This document shows positions 19,934 to 29,679 of a stretch of DNA of 59,897 bases, piece after piece (the stretch's first letter is position 1; the number at the start of each line of letters is the position of its first letter). The position numbers and the translations under genes were made by a program. The stretch is from Pseudomonas cichorii (lineage in GTDB: Bacteria; Pseudomonadota; Gammaproteobacteria; Pseudomonadales; Pseudomonadaceae), in the NCBI RefSeq assembly GCF_003700275.1, contig NZ_RBRE01000094.1, positions 1 to 59,897 of the forward strand, written 5' to 3'. Below the pieces are notes generated by a model, which saw nothing but the letters and a program-made list of their open reading frames with translations, was not told the DNA's origin and did no database searches.

Positions 19934-22690
19934 CTACGCCGCTGTATCGGTTGGAATTCCATTTACAGTCGCTTTCACGCCCGTACGCGGGTTTCCTTCC
20001 AGATAGATTGTGTTCAATAGCTGCTTATCTGAAATGCTAGAAAATTTCTGCATCAGGTGTCGGGCTAAACTGTCGCTTGCGGTAGTAAGGATCAAATTCA
20101 TGTTCGGCATTGACGTTGCGGCGAGTCTGAAAATGTCCAGCATAGCTACGCGGTTCAGGTCATCCAGATGGGCGATCGGCTCATCTAGCAGGAAACTGCC
20201 GCCGGTACTTTTTGCTCTGGCAAGGTAGAGCGATAGCGCCAGGTCTTGCCGCTGTCCTTGGCTCAATTTTTCTTGAGCTTCCAACGGTGTGTCGTGACCT
20301 TCAGCGAGTACCATCCAGTTCAAATCGTCCCCAGAGACACTCAGCTTGTGATAGACCTCGTTGGCGTGCATCCGCGAGAACAATTCAGTCGCTGGGCCTA
20401 AAAGGGGGGATAGACTCGAAACGGTCGCGTTACGAACATGATCGCTGTATCGACCGATCGCATTGTCAGCGGCTGTTATGTGGCTTTGGCCTGCCTTGAG
20501 CTTCTCTGTAACCACCTGCTTTTCTTTGTGAAGGCTCCTCAATCTCTCGGAGTCGTCATCGACACTCAGGAGGATTTTGCACTCGCTAATTTTAAGTTCA
20601 TATCCCTCCGCTCTCGCGAGTTCTCCTTCCACGCGAGTTTGTGTTGCGGCGTGCAACTCCACTGAAACTGGGAGACCGCTGTTGACTTCGTTCCATTGGC
20701 TTTGGAAACGATTTACTATTTCAGAAACCGCCGCAATGCTGGCGTTGACCTGGTGAGATTCTTGGGTTTTGGCCTGAATACTTTGGAGCTTCTCGGCCAC
20801 GGAGCGGGTGAGAGCCGGTTGCTCTGCACCGTCCGACTTAAGTTGTTGCTCGAAATGCTGGGTGTAATGAATCAGGGCCTTCCGTGCAGCAGGTACCCCA
20901 TCTCTTGCGTTGACTGAAGACGGCAGCTGAAAGAACTCATCAATCCTTGGCATTGCATCTGCGATTTTTTTTGCATCAAGCGCGATTCTGATACTGGTTA
21001 GCAGGTATTCAAAGCTGTTGACGTCAGAAGCTGAGAACTCAGCTTTATTCATGGTTGCTAAATAGCTTGTTTTCTCGTCAATTGACTTCAGTTTGTCGGC
21101 TACAGACTTAAGCTGGGCAGAATAATTTTCAGCTGAAGATTGCTGTAGGTTAGCGGTTTGTAATGATGAGCTCCACAGCTGCTCGGTCGCCTGAGCCGTT
21201 TCCAGGTTGCTTTTGGCCGCCTGCAACTCTGGTGTTGCAGCAGCGTAAGTAAGGTGCTCGTGCAATGCGTCAGCCGATTTCCAGTCATGGCTGCACAAGG
21301 GGCAATGACCACTCGTGAGAGCTTTCATCGCTTCATGTCCGAGAGCTCTTAGACGATCTATAACGCTTGATAAAGCGTCGAATTCGGCTTGAGCTTTTAT
21401 TCTCGCTTGCTTGGCCTCATCTGCAGATTTTGATGTCTGAACGAAGTTTGCTGGTGGTAAGACAGGGTTGCGTAGCAAATCTTCTTTTCGTTGGAGGAGA
21501 TCCAACAAGGTGCTCTTCTGGCTGATCAAGTATTCGAGAGCATTCAGCCATCGCTGTTGCCGGTCGGCATCCCAGCCATATTCAACGAAGTTTTGCTGCA
21601 AAAATTCGAAGGAAATATCGGGTTGAGGGAACCGCTGGACGAAGACCGGATCGGCAATGATGGTGTCCCAGCGATCCAGAATTTCGGTATTTTTTCGCGC
21701 CCAGTCAACATTAATCTTGGCTTGGCCCATTTGTGCATTGAGGGCAGAGAGCTTCTCAGCTAGTTGGCTGTGTTCATTGTTCAATTTCGCGATGGTTTCA
21801 GTAATCTCTTTCAGCAAATCCCGGTTGATTCCCAACTGCTGAAGACCGGATTCGTATCCCGCCCATCCCTCCTGCAACAAACTCAATACGGTCTTCTGAC
21901 GCGTAGCCGTCTGCAGTAGCCCGGCCACCTTCAATTGAACAGTTTTGAAATCATGCAGAAGGTTTCCTGTTGACTGAGTGTCTGGAAATCCAGCTAGCAC
22001 CTCCTTCAGCTTGAGAGCGACTTGGTCGCGCTCATGCCGGCTTTCAGAAAGCCTTGCTTCAAGCGCTTCGATTTCTGTCACAAGCGCCTGCAGCTTTGTC
22101 TCCAAACCTTGGGTTTTGGGAAGCTCAGTCCGGTATTCTTTTAAATTGCTGAGTGTGCTCGCAAGGTGGCCCAGCCCCAATATGTCCGCAAATATCTGTT
22201 GTCGGAGCGCCGATTCACTGTTGTCTACCAGAAGGGCCAAGGAGTTTGCGTATAGCCACCTGCAATTGCGTAGCCAGTCCCGACGTGCCTTGGTCGTTGC
22301 TTGGGTACTGCTACCGGAAACAGATGCTGGCGTGAGCATTTCGAGTAGAGCCGCGTCTCTAATCTGCCGCTTTCTGCGATCATCATGTTTCTTGATTGCG
22401 GCTTTGCCATTGGCCCGCTCTAGCTGATAGATCTCACCATTTATCTCACAGACGGCGCTTACAGAGGTGTTTCCTGATCCCCACTGACAAGAAAAATCTG
22501 TGGTTGTTGGAAGGTCGCCTACTTTATTTGTGAGCAGCCATTCTAGTGCATAGCATATGGTGCTTTTACCGGTGCCGTTGGCTGCGTGAATAATCGTTAA
22601 TGGTGCGCTCAGCGGTATTCGTAGAACATCCGGCACGCCGCGAAAATTTTGGATCTCTACCGAAATAAATTTAATAGATAAGTTATTCAT
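19934..22690 (-). CDS. SMC/RecN-like ABC ATPase with zinc hook
   Basis: A 918-aa ABC ATPase: Walker A HAANGTGKST (35-44), long coiled coils, a central CPLC zinc-hook motif (Cys463, Cys466) as in Rad50/SbcC, then the signature LSQGQRQDLALS (~809) and Walker B GSFLLDEPIAHLDD (~831-844). Proteins of this shape form dimers that act on DNA or as sensor-switches; in ABC-three-component defence operons such an ATPase is coded next to a small middle protein and a nuclease. That is the context here: its ATG overlaps the end of the 189-aa gene by 8 bp. The whole operon looks more AT-rich than its surroundings, a sign of transfer. Confidence 0.88.
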   Translation of the reverse strand: MNNLSIKFISVEIQNFRGVPDVLRIPLSAPLTIIHAANGTGKSTICYALEWLLTNKVGDLPTTTDFSCQWGSGNTSVSAVCEINGEIYQLERANGKAAIKKHDDRRKRQIRDAALLEMLTPASVSGSSTQATTKARRDWLRNCRWLYANSLALLVDNSESALRQQIFADILGLGHLASTLSNLKEYRTELPKTQGLETKLQALVTEIEALEARLSESRHERDQVALKLKEVLAGFPDTQSTGNLLHDFKTVQLKVAGLLQTATRQKTVLSLLQEGWAGYESGLQQLGINRDLLKEITETIAKLNNEHSQLAEKLSALNAQMGQAKINVDWARKNTEILDRWDTIIADPVFVQRFPQPDISFEFLQQNFVEYGWDADRQQRWLNALEYLISQKSTLLDLLQRKEDLLRNPVLPPANFVQTSKSADEAKQARIKAQAEFDALSSVIDRLRALGHEAMKALTSGHCPLCSHDWKSADALHEHLTYAAATPELQAAKSNLETAQATEQLWSSSLQTANLQQSSAENYSAQLKSVADKLKSIDEKTSYLATMNKAEFSASDVNSFEYLLTSIRIALDAKKIADAMPRIDEFFQLPSSVNARDGVPAARKALIHYTQHFEQQLKSDGAEQPALTRSVAEKLQSIQAKTQESHQVNASIAAVSEIVNRFQSQWNEVNSGLPVSVELHAATQTRVEGELARAEGYELKISECKILLSVDDDSERLRSLHKEKQVVTEKLKAGQSHITAADNAIGRYSDHVRNATVSSLSPLLGPATELFSRMHANEVYHKLSVSGDDLNWMVLAEGHDTPLEAQEKLSQGQRQDLALSLYLARAKSTGGSFLLDEPIAHLDDLNRVAMLDIFRLAATSMPNMNLILTTASDSLARHLMQKFSSISDKQLLNTIYLEGNPRTGVKATVNGIPTDTAA

Positions 22691-23252
22691 TCAAATCCCA
22701 CTTCTTTCCATGAGTGCGTGCGAGTTCCTTTCCTTTTGATGTCGCCAGAGATGCCAGCAGATTAGTCATCTCTTGATTTTCAGGGACGAATTGAGAGTAG
22801 TCAGCTTGTTCAGAGGGTCCTGCCAAACCAAGGGGGGTGATACGTTGGCAGCGCTGCCAGCCTTCGACATCCTGGTACACGACGTGCTTCCTGACGAACC
22901 TCGTGTCTTTCTCAACGTCGATAATGAATCGCTTGAGCTCTTCATTTGAATGAGTCAGCGCTAGAACCAAGTAGCCATCCACAACGGATCCTTTTTTTTC
23001 CAGCCGTAGGAGTCCTGCGTCTAGAAACGCTTCAGCATGCTTTGTTTCTATCCAGGCTTCCTCCGCCGTAGCGCCGTCGACGCGCACAAGCAAAACAGAT
23101 GCAAAAGTAGTCGACCAATACTTCAATTGAGTCGTTGGAGGAGGGCCCGGCCAGTGAGGATCGTCTATAAACGTCAAGACACCATTCTCCGGGGATGTGA
23201 ACCCGGCTTCGGTTGCTCGCTCATCCAAGAGCTTAATCAGGTCACTGAGCAT
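22683..23252 (-). CDS. Small middle component of the ABC three-component system
   Basis: A 189-aa protein with no catalytic motif that I can see; it begins MLSDLIKLLDERATEAGF and has a beta-rich middle. It overlaps the upstream nuclease gene by 11 bp and the ATPase gene by 8 bp, so it is made together with both. Small variable 'middle component' proteins (ABC-3C MC) occupy this place in the known ABC-three-component systems and are thought to link ATPase to effector. The assignment rests on gene order and size, not on a sequence match. Confidence 0.6.
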   Translation of the reverse strand: MLSDLIKLLDERATEAGFTSPENGVLTFIDDPHWPGPPPTTQLKYWSTTFASVLLVRVDGATAEEAWIETKHAEAFLDAGLLRLEKKGSVVDGYLVLALTHSNEELKRFIIDVEKDTRFVRKHVVYQDVEGWQRCQRITPLGLAGPSEQADYSQFVPENQEMTNLLASLATSKGKELARTHGKKWDLNE

Positions 23253-25650
23253 CTAGTGTTTTCCTGCGAGTAGATATGTCATCCATAAAATCTTCAGCGG
23301 GTATAGCCTTTGCCTTGTCATACATAGACTCGACCCCGTCGAGAGCGAAGAAGTAGACCTTATTCACCATTGCTACATCGGTGATGGAGTCTTTTCTGTT
23401 CGGTGGAGCTGAAATGTCGAAGCGCTCTGGACTGGTTTCCTCATCTTCGGTGGTCTCACCGGGCTTGGCATCCTCAACGCGACCAATGCAATTGGCGAAA
23501 ACAACAAGTTGTGGATGATTGGCAGTACCTCTAGCCCATCGGTAAAGGTCGTTCGCCATATCTCTTACACCGAAATCGTCATTTGCCCACGCCAGCACGT
23601 TGTACTCGCCTTCAGCGTTGCTGAACTGCAGGTGACCTTTCGTCCCAGACTCGCTGATCCAAGCAGAGTCTTTGTGAGACTTGAGGTAGCTCAGCGCTTT
23701 CACAGCTCTCATCACATATTTTCCGGAGGAGGCCATCTCTTCTAACGTAAAATCGTTATCGGGCCTTACTCCGTACCTGGTCTGATAGGCAAAGCCCTGC
23801 GAGTCTTTAATGCTTCCTGCTTGCACGAGTGTGTCAAGCCGCTGGAATTCTTCCTTTACCACGTCAAGATAATAAGCGTCCGGCGGATGACGGTCGAAGA
23901 GTTCGTGGAACTCTAGCGCAGCTGGTTCCAGGTCATCTTCGACTACACCATCTTGCAATCTATGGCCCTTCACACGCTCCAGAGACCCATTCGCGTCCCA
24001 TGTCAGCGTGAGCGTCATCCCACCACTGGTGCTCCTGCGCATGACACGGCTTGGAGGCTGTATCCCTGGTAGGCTCGAGCGGGTGCTGTGTGCTCCGTCT
24101 GAAGCTGGAAAAATCCCGGTTGCGCTGTGAATCTTCATCGCACAATTTCGCAGCTGCTCACTGTTGGCCGCCGCAACTACAACCGAAGAAGCCAGCCGTC
24201 TTGCGTGGTAATCCGGCAGAGATTTAGCGATCCCCTTGAGGTCGGAGATGTGTTGAGAGGCGAGGATCAGATTCTGTCGCCGTTGCCGATCGTCAGCTTG
24301 GCTCGCGATAATTCTCCGCAATTGAGAGTTTTTATTCTGGAGTGGATTAGTGAAATCATTTCCTAAGGTAGGCCAGACGATAAGATCCTTGAAAGCAAGC
24401 CTCAGAGAAATGTTACCTCGATCAAAGTCAGTATTATTGGGTTCGTTTTCGACCAGAACATAGCAGTTGATAAGCCCTTCGGCAGGGTCGGTTACCCAGC
24501 ACCATCCCGCCCTGAATTTCTGTGCGGGTGCCGGCTTCCAAAAAGGGTCTATGGACGACATTCCGTCGGTTGCAGTCCAGTCGATCAACATAGCGCCGGT
24601 GACCTCTCCGCATCCGACTACGAATACGAGAGGATTTGGGTAGGCTTTTACAAGGGCGTTTATGTCGCTCCACTGCCCAGGAGCAGCGCCTGCCGAACCT
24701 GCCGCGAGCACTACGGGGCGGTTACCAAAAGTTTGCTCGAATATCCCCACTTCTGGAGCAAGCATGGTCTGTAGAAAAGGAATTAAATCCTTACCTTGGA
24801 TGAGTCCGATATTGAGTTGATCGCCCTCACACAGCTCCCGATCAATGTACTCTGTACGGATCTTTTTCAGGTACGGTTCGTCAGCACCTGAAAGCGCTCC
24901 ACCTTGAGATACTAGATAGTCACGAATGCTTTCGATAATCGCGGCGCTATCGGATTCTAGTTGGAAATAGGTACGTTTTACTGTTGGGTACTTCGTCACG
25001 AGGCTTGAAAGGCTATCTTTCTTGAAAACCGCAGTCCGTAAGTGCGGTATCCATTGCCAGACAATATTGCACAGCTCAGCTTTTGAGAGGTCTTTGAGCA
25101 GTGGGTGTTTTTTTAGGGTTTCAGACCTTGTGCGCACAGTGCCGCATTTGGTTTGGAAGGTCGCATGCAAATCATCAAAGCGCGCCTGCCCCGTGCCTTG
25201 CATAAACTCAAAAAGCTTGGTGCTGACGCTATCGGCAACTGCCACGTAATATCTAAAGGAAGTTCCCGGAGCCGAGCAGATTTGAGGTCTGATGTGGGCG
25301 TATAAAAAGAATTTACAGATCTCATAAATCAGTGCTTCGAGCTCAAGTGTTGTCTTTAAGCGCTTGCACTGAATTACGCCGACGGGATTGCCATCGTTGA
25401 ACAAAATTACGTCACGCCCTTGGTCTGCGCCGTCATTTAGACGACTTACAGTGTCGAACCAGTCTTCTGAGCCAGCTTTCAGTTCAGCGCGAAAGACATC
25501 AGCGACCAAAAGCTCAAAATGAGCATCACCCATTCGTTCGAAAGGTAGCTGACCGGAGTCGAGGGTGAACAGTTCGGGAGCTTGAGTTCTGTCCCCTCGA
25601 ACAGCCGCTTCGTCTTCTGGGGAGATGAATGATACTGCTTCTTCAGCCAA
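23242..25650 (-). CDS. Restriction-endonuclease-like effector of the ABC operon
   Basis: An 802-aa protein, first gene of the operon. Residues ~36-130 are a PD-(D/E)XK domain of the Mrr/REase type: MGDAHFELLVADVF helix, then DQGRDV (Asp80) and VIQCK (Gln94, Lys96). A long middle part of no recognised family follows (~150-520), then a C-terminal region with NDFTLEEMASSGKYVMRA and EYNVLAWAND that may mediate contact with partners. The start is TTG at 25650, backed by AGGAG six bases upstream. Likely the DNA-cutting effector controlled by the ATPase; this is inference from family context. Confidence 0.75.
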   Translation of the reverse strand: MAEEAVSFISPEDEAAVRGDRTQAPELFTLDSGQLPFERMGDAHFELLVADVFRAELKAGSEDWFDTVSRLNDGADQGRDVILFNDGNPVGVIQCKRLKTTLELEALIYEICKFFLYAHIRPQICSAPGTSFRYYVAVADSVSTKLFEFMQGTGQARFDDLHATFQTKCGTVRTRSETLKKHPLLKDLSKAELCNIVWQWIPHLRTAVFKKDSLSSLVTKYPTVKRTYFQLESDSAAIIESIRDYLVSQGGALSGADEPYLKKIRTEYIDRELCEGDQLNIGLIQGKDLIPFLQTMLAPEVGIFEQTFGNRPVVLAAGSAGAAPGQWSDINALVKAYPNPLVFVVGCGEVTGAMLIDWTATDGMSSIDPFWKPAPAQKFRAGWCWVTDPAEGLINCYVLVENEPNNTDFDRGNISLRLAFKDLIVWPTLGNDFTNPLQNKNSQLRRIIASQADDRQRRQNLILASQHISDLKGIAKSLPDYHARRLASSVVVAAANSEQLRNCAMKIHSATGIFPASDGAHSTRSSLPGIQPPSRVMRRSTSGGMTLTLTWDANGSLERVKGHRLQDGVVEDDLEPAALEFHELFDRHPPDAYYLDVVKEEFQRLDTLVQAGSIKDSQGFAYQTRYGVRPDNDFTLEEMASSGKYVMRAVKALSYLKSHKDSAWISESGTKGHLQFSNAEGEYNVLAWANDDFGVRDMANDLYRWARGTANHPQLVVFANCIGRVEDAKPGETTEDEETSPERFDISAPPNRKDSITDVAMVNKVYFFALDGVESMYDKAKAIPAEDFMDDISTRRKTLDAQ

Positions 25651-26317
25651 TTTTTGCTCCTAGCATTGAGTGACTGACATTGTGCGGGAAGCGTACTTTC
25701 CTCTTGAATGTAAGTCCTGACGACCATTTCGCGAATCGCGGAGCCCAGGATCCATCCGTTGTTAGAAAAGCTGCGTAGCTCCTAAACGCTCCGACAAGGA
25801 AGCGGGGCAATGCCAAGCTGCCATCATCATAAGCCGTGCGGCGATGAGTAGCTAGAATGTCCAGACGAAGAGGGCGTGGCCAGCATTGCTGCAGTTCAAT
25901 TGGTGACGTTCGGACTTTACCGTAGCAGGACTTATCTTCCACTACCCACCGCGTAACGCTCTCTAGCGCTAGGCGACCCGAAGTGGTGATCGAGCGACGG
26001 TCCTACCCGCCCCTGAAGAGGGAGCGCGATGGCAGAGTCTCATCACAGCCGCTCTCCGGGTTGGACAAGCGGTTGAGGTGGATGGCCGCAGTGGCGATTC
26101 GCTACAGCCTGGGGCACGAGCGGTTACGGTGCTTGACGACTTGGGGGATGTGAGAGTTCGAAAGCAGGTGCAGTTGTGGCTAAAGCATCGAATTGAAAAA
26201 AAATATGAGGCCGCAAAGACCGTTATTGATCGTGAAAGTACTGAGTGCAGAGGACGAAAGCTGGCAAGTACTCGCGATACAGAACGTCGTAGGGATCCAA
26301 TAGCCTGCTATGGAAAT
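25651..26317. other. Region without a recognised gene
   Basis: 667 bp between the 5' end of the ABC operon and the 3' end of the relaxase gene. A 99-codon frame (25643-25942, minus) and a 104-codon frame (26078-26392, plus, running into the relaxase gene) show no family features or convincing ribosome sites. It presumably carries the promoter of the ABC operon and may be the seam where the defence cargo was inserted. Confidence 0.5.
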
Positions 26318-28042
26318 TTAAGCACTGACGATATTAAGAAAAGGATTGTCGGCAGGCACAATGTTGAGCAACAACGCCGGTGTCTCGAGTAAGTAACCTT
26401 TGAGATTTGCTTTCTTCCTAGGACCTTCGACCTGACAGATCCATATGTTCAAGCCATCGTCACGTTTTCTGTGGGCCTTCAGTTTCTCAAACTGCTTCTG
26501 CACCCAACGCCATTCTTCAATCTCTTGAGTGGCACCCTGTGAGATACCAGGAAACTCCTGAGCGTAGCGTTGGAAGAGGCCGGGTGTTACTAGAAACACA
26601 GTTCCGCTTACGGTATGGATTTTTGCCTTACTGTCGTTGATGATCAACTTGTGGCTCAGGATGCCTTCCTTGACCCAATTTAGGAAAACCTGACCAGGGT
26701 TATTCGAAGGGGGATTTGAGATTTCGACAGCGCTTTCTGACGGTGCGCCACTGGCCTTGGGGTCTGCCAATTCGAACATGTTCAGCAACGTTCCTAGGTA
26801 GTCGGCATCCTCCATCGCCATAGGATCTTCCAGCGATTGGTTTTGATGCGATCCTGTTCCGCCTGCCTTGGGGGCCAGTGCAGGTGCCGGAACGTCAGTC
26901 GGGTGGTCATCGACTGCAATGCTCACTGTTCCGCTGAAAGCTTCTGGGCGGTCTTCGCTTCCCCATATCAATGCCGGTTGAATGCGCAGAAAGGTAAAGC
27001 TCTGCTGCCAGTTTCCCTGCGCGATAAGCGCGGTCCAGATGGCTTTGCCTTCTGGTGTGGACTCGACCAGCCCATGCGATTGCAGTTCGTCGAACACCGC
27101 GATGTTGGATGAGGGAATGCCCTCAATTGATTGCGACAGCAGATAGGCTCGCAGCTTGTCCGTGACCGTCTTACTGACCAGCCAGAGTGAATCTTGAGTG
27201 AGCCAACCCGCGGCACCCGGCTGGTTGAGTTTCAGTTCATGTTGAACCAGATGACGCAGCCCGCTGATGAAGTGATGTTGCAGCGAATGAATCGGCGCTT
27301 GCAGCGCCTTGCTCGGGTTACCACCTATGTTCTGTGCGGTGGAAACTCGGTCGGCCTGCATCACCAACTCACCCAGCACGCCGGCACGTTCGTACTGGCC
27401 CGCCAGGACATACAGCAGGCTGGCCCACAGTGACGGAAAGCCGCTGAGCCAGTCCAAGATAGGACGGTCGATAATTTGAGTGTATAGCAAGCCAACGGCG
27501 GCACCGTGCAGGTGATAGTCGCGACCTTTGAGGTAGCGAAAACGGTAGGGCTGATCCAGCGGACCCTGCCAAGGATGCCAAAGACGGCCATCCTGGCGTT
27601 CGACCAGCAGGTCCACGGCGATCTTGCCGATGTCATGCAGCAAAGCGCCATAAGCGATGCCGGCGGACCAGGCATCAGTCTGGGCTGCCTGGTCTTCGGG
27701 CGCGGCGCCGGTGGGCAGCAGATACGACTGACGTAGTTTCAAACTGCACGCGACCAGTTCCAGGCCATGATCGAGCATGCCGCCGAGATAAGCATGGTGG
27801 TGCGTCTCGCTGGCCGGGAGTTGCTGGACCTGTTCGGCGTAGCGATGGATCGGATTTAAATAGAGCTGGATGAATTGCGCGTGGGAGAGGGCGGTGTACT
27901 GCCAAATCCGATCAAGCAACTGACGGCGGTGCTCCGCCGCTAATAAGCTGTGGGCCGACTCAACGGGTAGGTAACCTTCGGCGACGTTGACGGTCGGTGG
28001 CGGAGGTGGCTTCTGCCTTTTGTGGCGAAACAGACTTAGCAT
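26318..28042 (-). CDS. traI: MobH-family relaxase (TraI_2 type)
   Basis: The relaxase nicks the ICE origin of transfer and leads the strand into the recipient. The N-terminal TraI_2 domain is an HD-hydrolase-like fold: HHHAYLGGMLDHGLELV (~81-97) and ALLHDIGKIAVD (His136, Asp137). After a variable Pro/Ser-rich linker (~375-450) comes the C-terminal TraI_2_C winged-helix-like domain (VFLNWVKEGILSHKL to the end). Length, 574 aa, is a little short for the family but both ends look intact. It lies on the integrase side of the transfer module, as in ICEclc-like elements. The start at ATG 28042 is preceded by GGAGGT. Confidence 0.88.
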   Translation of the reverse strand: MLSLFRHKRQKPPPPPTVNVAEGYLPVESAHSLLAAEHRRQLLDRIWQYTALSHAQFIQLYLNPIHRYAEQVQQLPASETHHHAYLGGMLDHGLELVACSLKLRQSYLLPTGAAPEDQAAQTDAWSAGIAYGALLHDIGKIAVDLLVERQDGRLWHPWQGPLDQPYRFRYLKGRDYHLHGAAVGLLYTQIIDRPILDWLSGFPSLWASLLYVLAGQYERAGVLGELVMQADRVSTAQNIGGNPSKALQAPIHSLQHHFISGLRHLVQHELKLNQPGAAGWLTQDSLWLVSKTVTDKLRAYLLSQSIEGIPSSNIAVFDELQSHGLVESTPEGKAIWTALIAQGNWQQSFTFLRIQPALIWGSEDRPEAFSGTVSIAVDDHPTDVPAPALAPKAGGTGSHQNQSLEDPMAMEDADYLGTLLNMFELADPKASGAPSESAVEISNPPSNNPGQVFLNWVKEGILSHKLIINDSKAKIHTVSGTVFLVTPGLFQRYAQEFPGISQGATQEIEEWRWVQKQFEKLKAHRKRDDGLNIWICQVEGPRKKANLKGYLLETPALLLNIVPADNPFLNIVSA

Positions 28043-28262
28043 CGTGACCTCCGGGAAGTGGCTGGGTCAGTGGCCTTTTAGCCTTTTCGGATAGCGCTCT
28101 TACCCTTGAGTGCCCATTCCCTTCCAACCCTTACCCGTCCTTTTGGCTCGTGTCCCTTTGTGCGGCAATCGTAATATGGATTCTCCTAGGCATCATTTTT
28201 TGGGGCTAGTACGGAAAAGAAAAGAATCGATACACTGCGGTGCATATTTTTTAGGTCTTGCC

Positions 28263-28460
28263 ATGAACCTCACTGACGCCACGCTTGTGCTGCTGCTCGC
28301 GGCACGTATCCATGGGACCGACGAAGCCGTCCGGGCCTCGGCGAAGAGCGTGGTCAAGAAGTTGCCGCGCAGTAAACGTGATCTGATCTACAAGGTAATC
28401 GATAGCCGAAGTCCGCTCGAGCTGGTGGATTTTCTGGCGCAGAACCTGGATGCGGAATGA
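28263..28460 (+). CDS. Small hypothetical ICE protein
   Basis: A 65-aa, helical, basic protein (MNLTDATLVLLLAARIHGT...), divergent from the relaxase gene. The frame is open upstream to 28110, but the ATG at 28263 fits a small helical fold best; its ribosome site (TAGG) is weak. The charged central stretch (RASAKSVVKKLPRSKRD) could contact DNA. Its place beside the relaxase suggests an element gene, possibly a transfer or maintenance factor; I do not recognise the family. The 220-bp gap between it and the relaxase is a reasonable place for oriT, but I saw no decisive structure there. Confidence 0.55.
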   Translation: MNLTDATLVLLLAARIHGTDEAVRASAKSVVKKLPRSKRDLIYKVIDSRSPLELVDFLAQNLDAE

Positions 28461-28589
28461 CAGGCTGCGAGTGTGTGCCCATCCCTGACTCTTTGCATTA
28501 GAGCACTACGGCATGGGATTTTTCTGGGCGCATCACAGGGCCCAACTCGCGTTGGGCTCTGTGATGCGATTGCAACGGTGAGTTAACGC

Positions 28590-29549
28590 TCAAACTCCAT
28601 CGTTCATGCATCGTGAGTCATCCATTACCATCTGCTTCAGTTGCTGCTCCAGGTTGAGTACATAATCCGAGGCGCTTCGGGCCTGACCACTGGCGCGAAA
28701 GATCGCGCGTTTGTCAGCCTTGAGCAGGCCGAGCCAGGAGTCGATGTAGCCCTCGTGCCGTAGCTCCCCCTGTATACCGGCGTAGGCACATAAAAAAGCA
28801 GCGCCCATCTCGGCGATCAACTCCTCAAACGCGTAGCCTGGCGAGCCGAACGGACAGGCTGACGTCACGCCTTCGCGCTGCAACCGAGAGTGATGCCCGG
28901 TCCAGTGCGTCAGCTCATGAAGTGCCGTGGCGTAGTACCCGCTTTCATCGTGAAATTGTGCCTTTGTCGGCAGTTGGATGAGATCCCTGATCGGATGGTA
29001 AAAGGCTTCGTCGGCAGGCCGATGAACGATGCGTGCACCTGAACTTAAAAGCAGATTTTCCGCGGCGCTGTTGGGCTGGAAGGGATCACTCTGTTCCGTC
29101 TCGAGCAGGGTGCCATTGAGCATCTCGAGCCCTTCCGTTTGCTCGATGTTGAACAGAAAATGTGTCCTGAGAATGCCGAAGTGAGCGACCTTAGGCTGAC
29201 CGTTTTCATCGAGTACGGGTTGGCCTGACTCAGTCTGTTCCTCGCGCTCCCTAGGCTTGTAGAGCACAGCCAGAGTGCTGTGTTCACCCTTACGGATGTG
29301 CCCACCGGCCTTTTTAGCTTGGTTGAAGGTCAGCCAACGATCTTGAGTGAACCCCTGCAATCTGGCCTCGGCCCAGAGCAGCGGTAAATTGATGCCCGAA
29401 TACGGACGTCGCGTGATGGCATTGATGGGGTAGGGTTGATGGCCGATGTAAGCGGAGCCACTTGAGGACCAGGGTTTGATCCAGGGAGCAACGCCTTGGT
29501 CTAACGCGGTAACGATCTTGTCAGTTACGTCTTGGTAGATATCGCGCAT
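28590..29549 (-). CDS. ardC: ArdC-like antirestriction protein
   Basis: A 319-aa protein with an N-terminal ssDNA-binding ArdC domain (DUF1738; MRDIYQDVTDKIVTALDQG, PYSGINLPLLW, KAGGHIRKGEHS) and a C-terminal zincin-like metallopeptidase domain with HELTH (ALHELTHWTGHHSRL). ArdC-type proteins enter with the transferred strand and shield it from recipient restriction. The frame is open further upstream (370 aa), but ATG 29549 has a clean GAGGA ribosome site and matches the usual N terminus. Usual companion of MobH relaxases in these elements. Confidence 0.87.
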   Translation of the reverse strand: MRDIYQDVTDKIVTALDQGVAPWIKPWSSSGSAYIGHQPYPINAITRRPYSGINLPLLWAEARLQGFTQDRWLTFNQAKKAGGHIRKGEHSTLAVLYKPREREEQTESGQPVLDENGQPKVAHFGILRTHFLFNIEQTEGLEMLNGTLLETEQSDPFQPNSAAENLLLSSGARIVHRPADEAFYHPIRDLIQLPTKAQFHDESGYYATALHELTHWTGHHSRLQREGVTSACPFGSPGYAFEELIAEMGAAFLCAYAGIQGELRHEGYIDSWLGLLKADKRAIFRASGQARSASDYVLNLEQQLKQMVMDDSRCMNDGV

Positions 29550-29573
29550 GGCAATTTCCTCGAGAGAAAAATG

Positions 29574-29614
29574 GAGGAACGCCTTGCCCGCCGGGGGAGG
29601 GTTCCCCGGTGGGT
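29574..29614 (-). repeat. GC-rich leader repeat, copy 1 (before ardC)
   Basis: Read on the minus strand, a hairpin-forming leader (CCCACCGGGGAACC.. then ..CCCCGGCGGGCAAGG) lies 25-65 bp upstream of the ardC start. It resembles the leader at 30032-30074 before the next gene. Confidence 0.5.
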
Positions 29615-29679
29615 GATGGGCTGGATTGATGCAGGCCTGCATACCATCCGAATGTGGAGGTGGGCGCCGCCCATTGCGC

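Noticed and set aside
25643..25942. A 99-codon minus-strand frame upstream of the REase-like gene
   Set aside because: No family features or ribosome site; it covers the region where the operon promoter should be.
26078..26392. A 104-codon plus-strand frame next to the relaxase gene
   Set aside because: Overlaps the relaxase 3' end on the other strand, with odd composition and no motif.
28043..28262. oriT assignment between the relaxase and the small divergent gene
   Set aside because: The position is reasonable, but I found no convincing inverted repeat with a nick-like site, so no feature is claimed.
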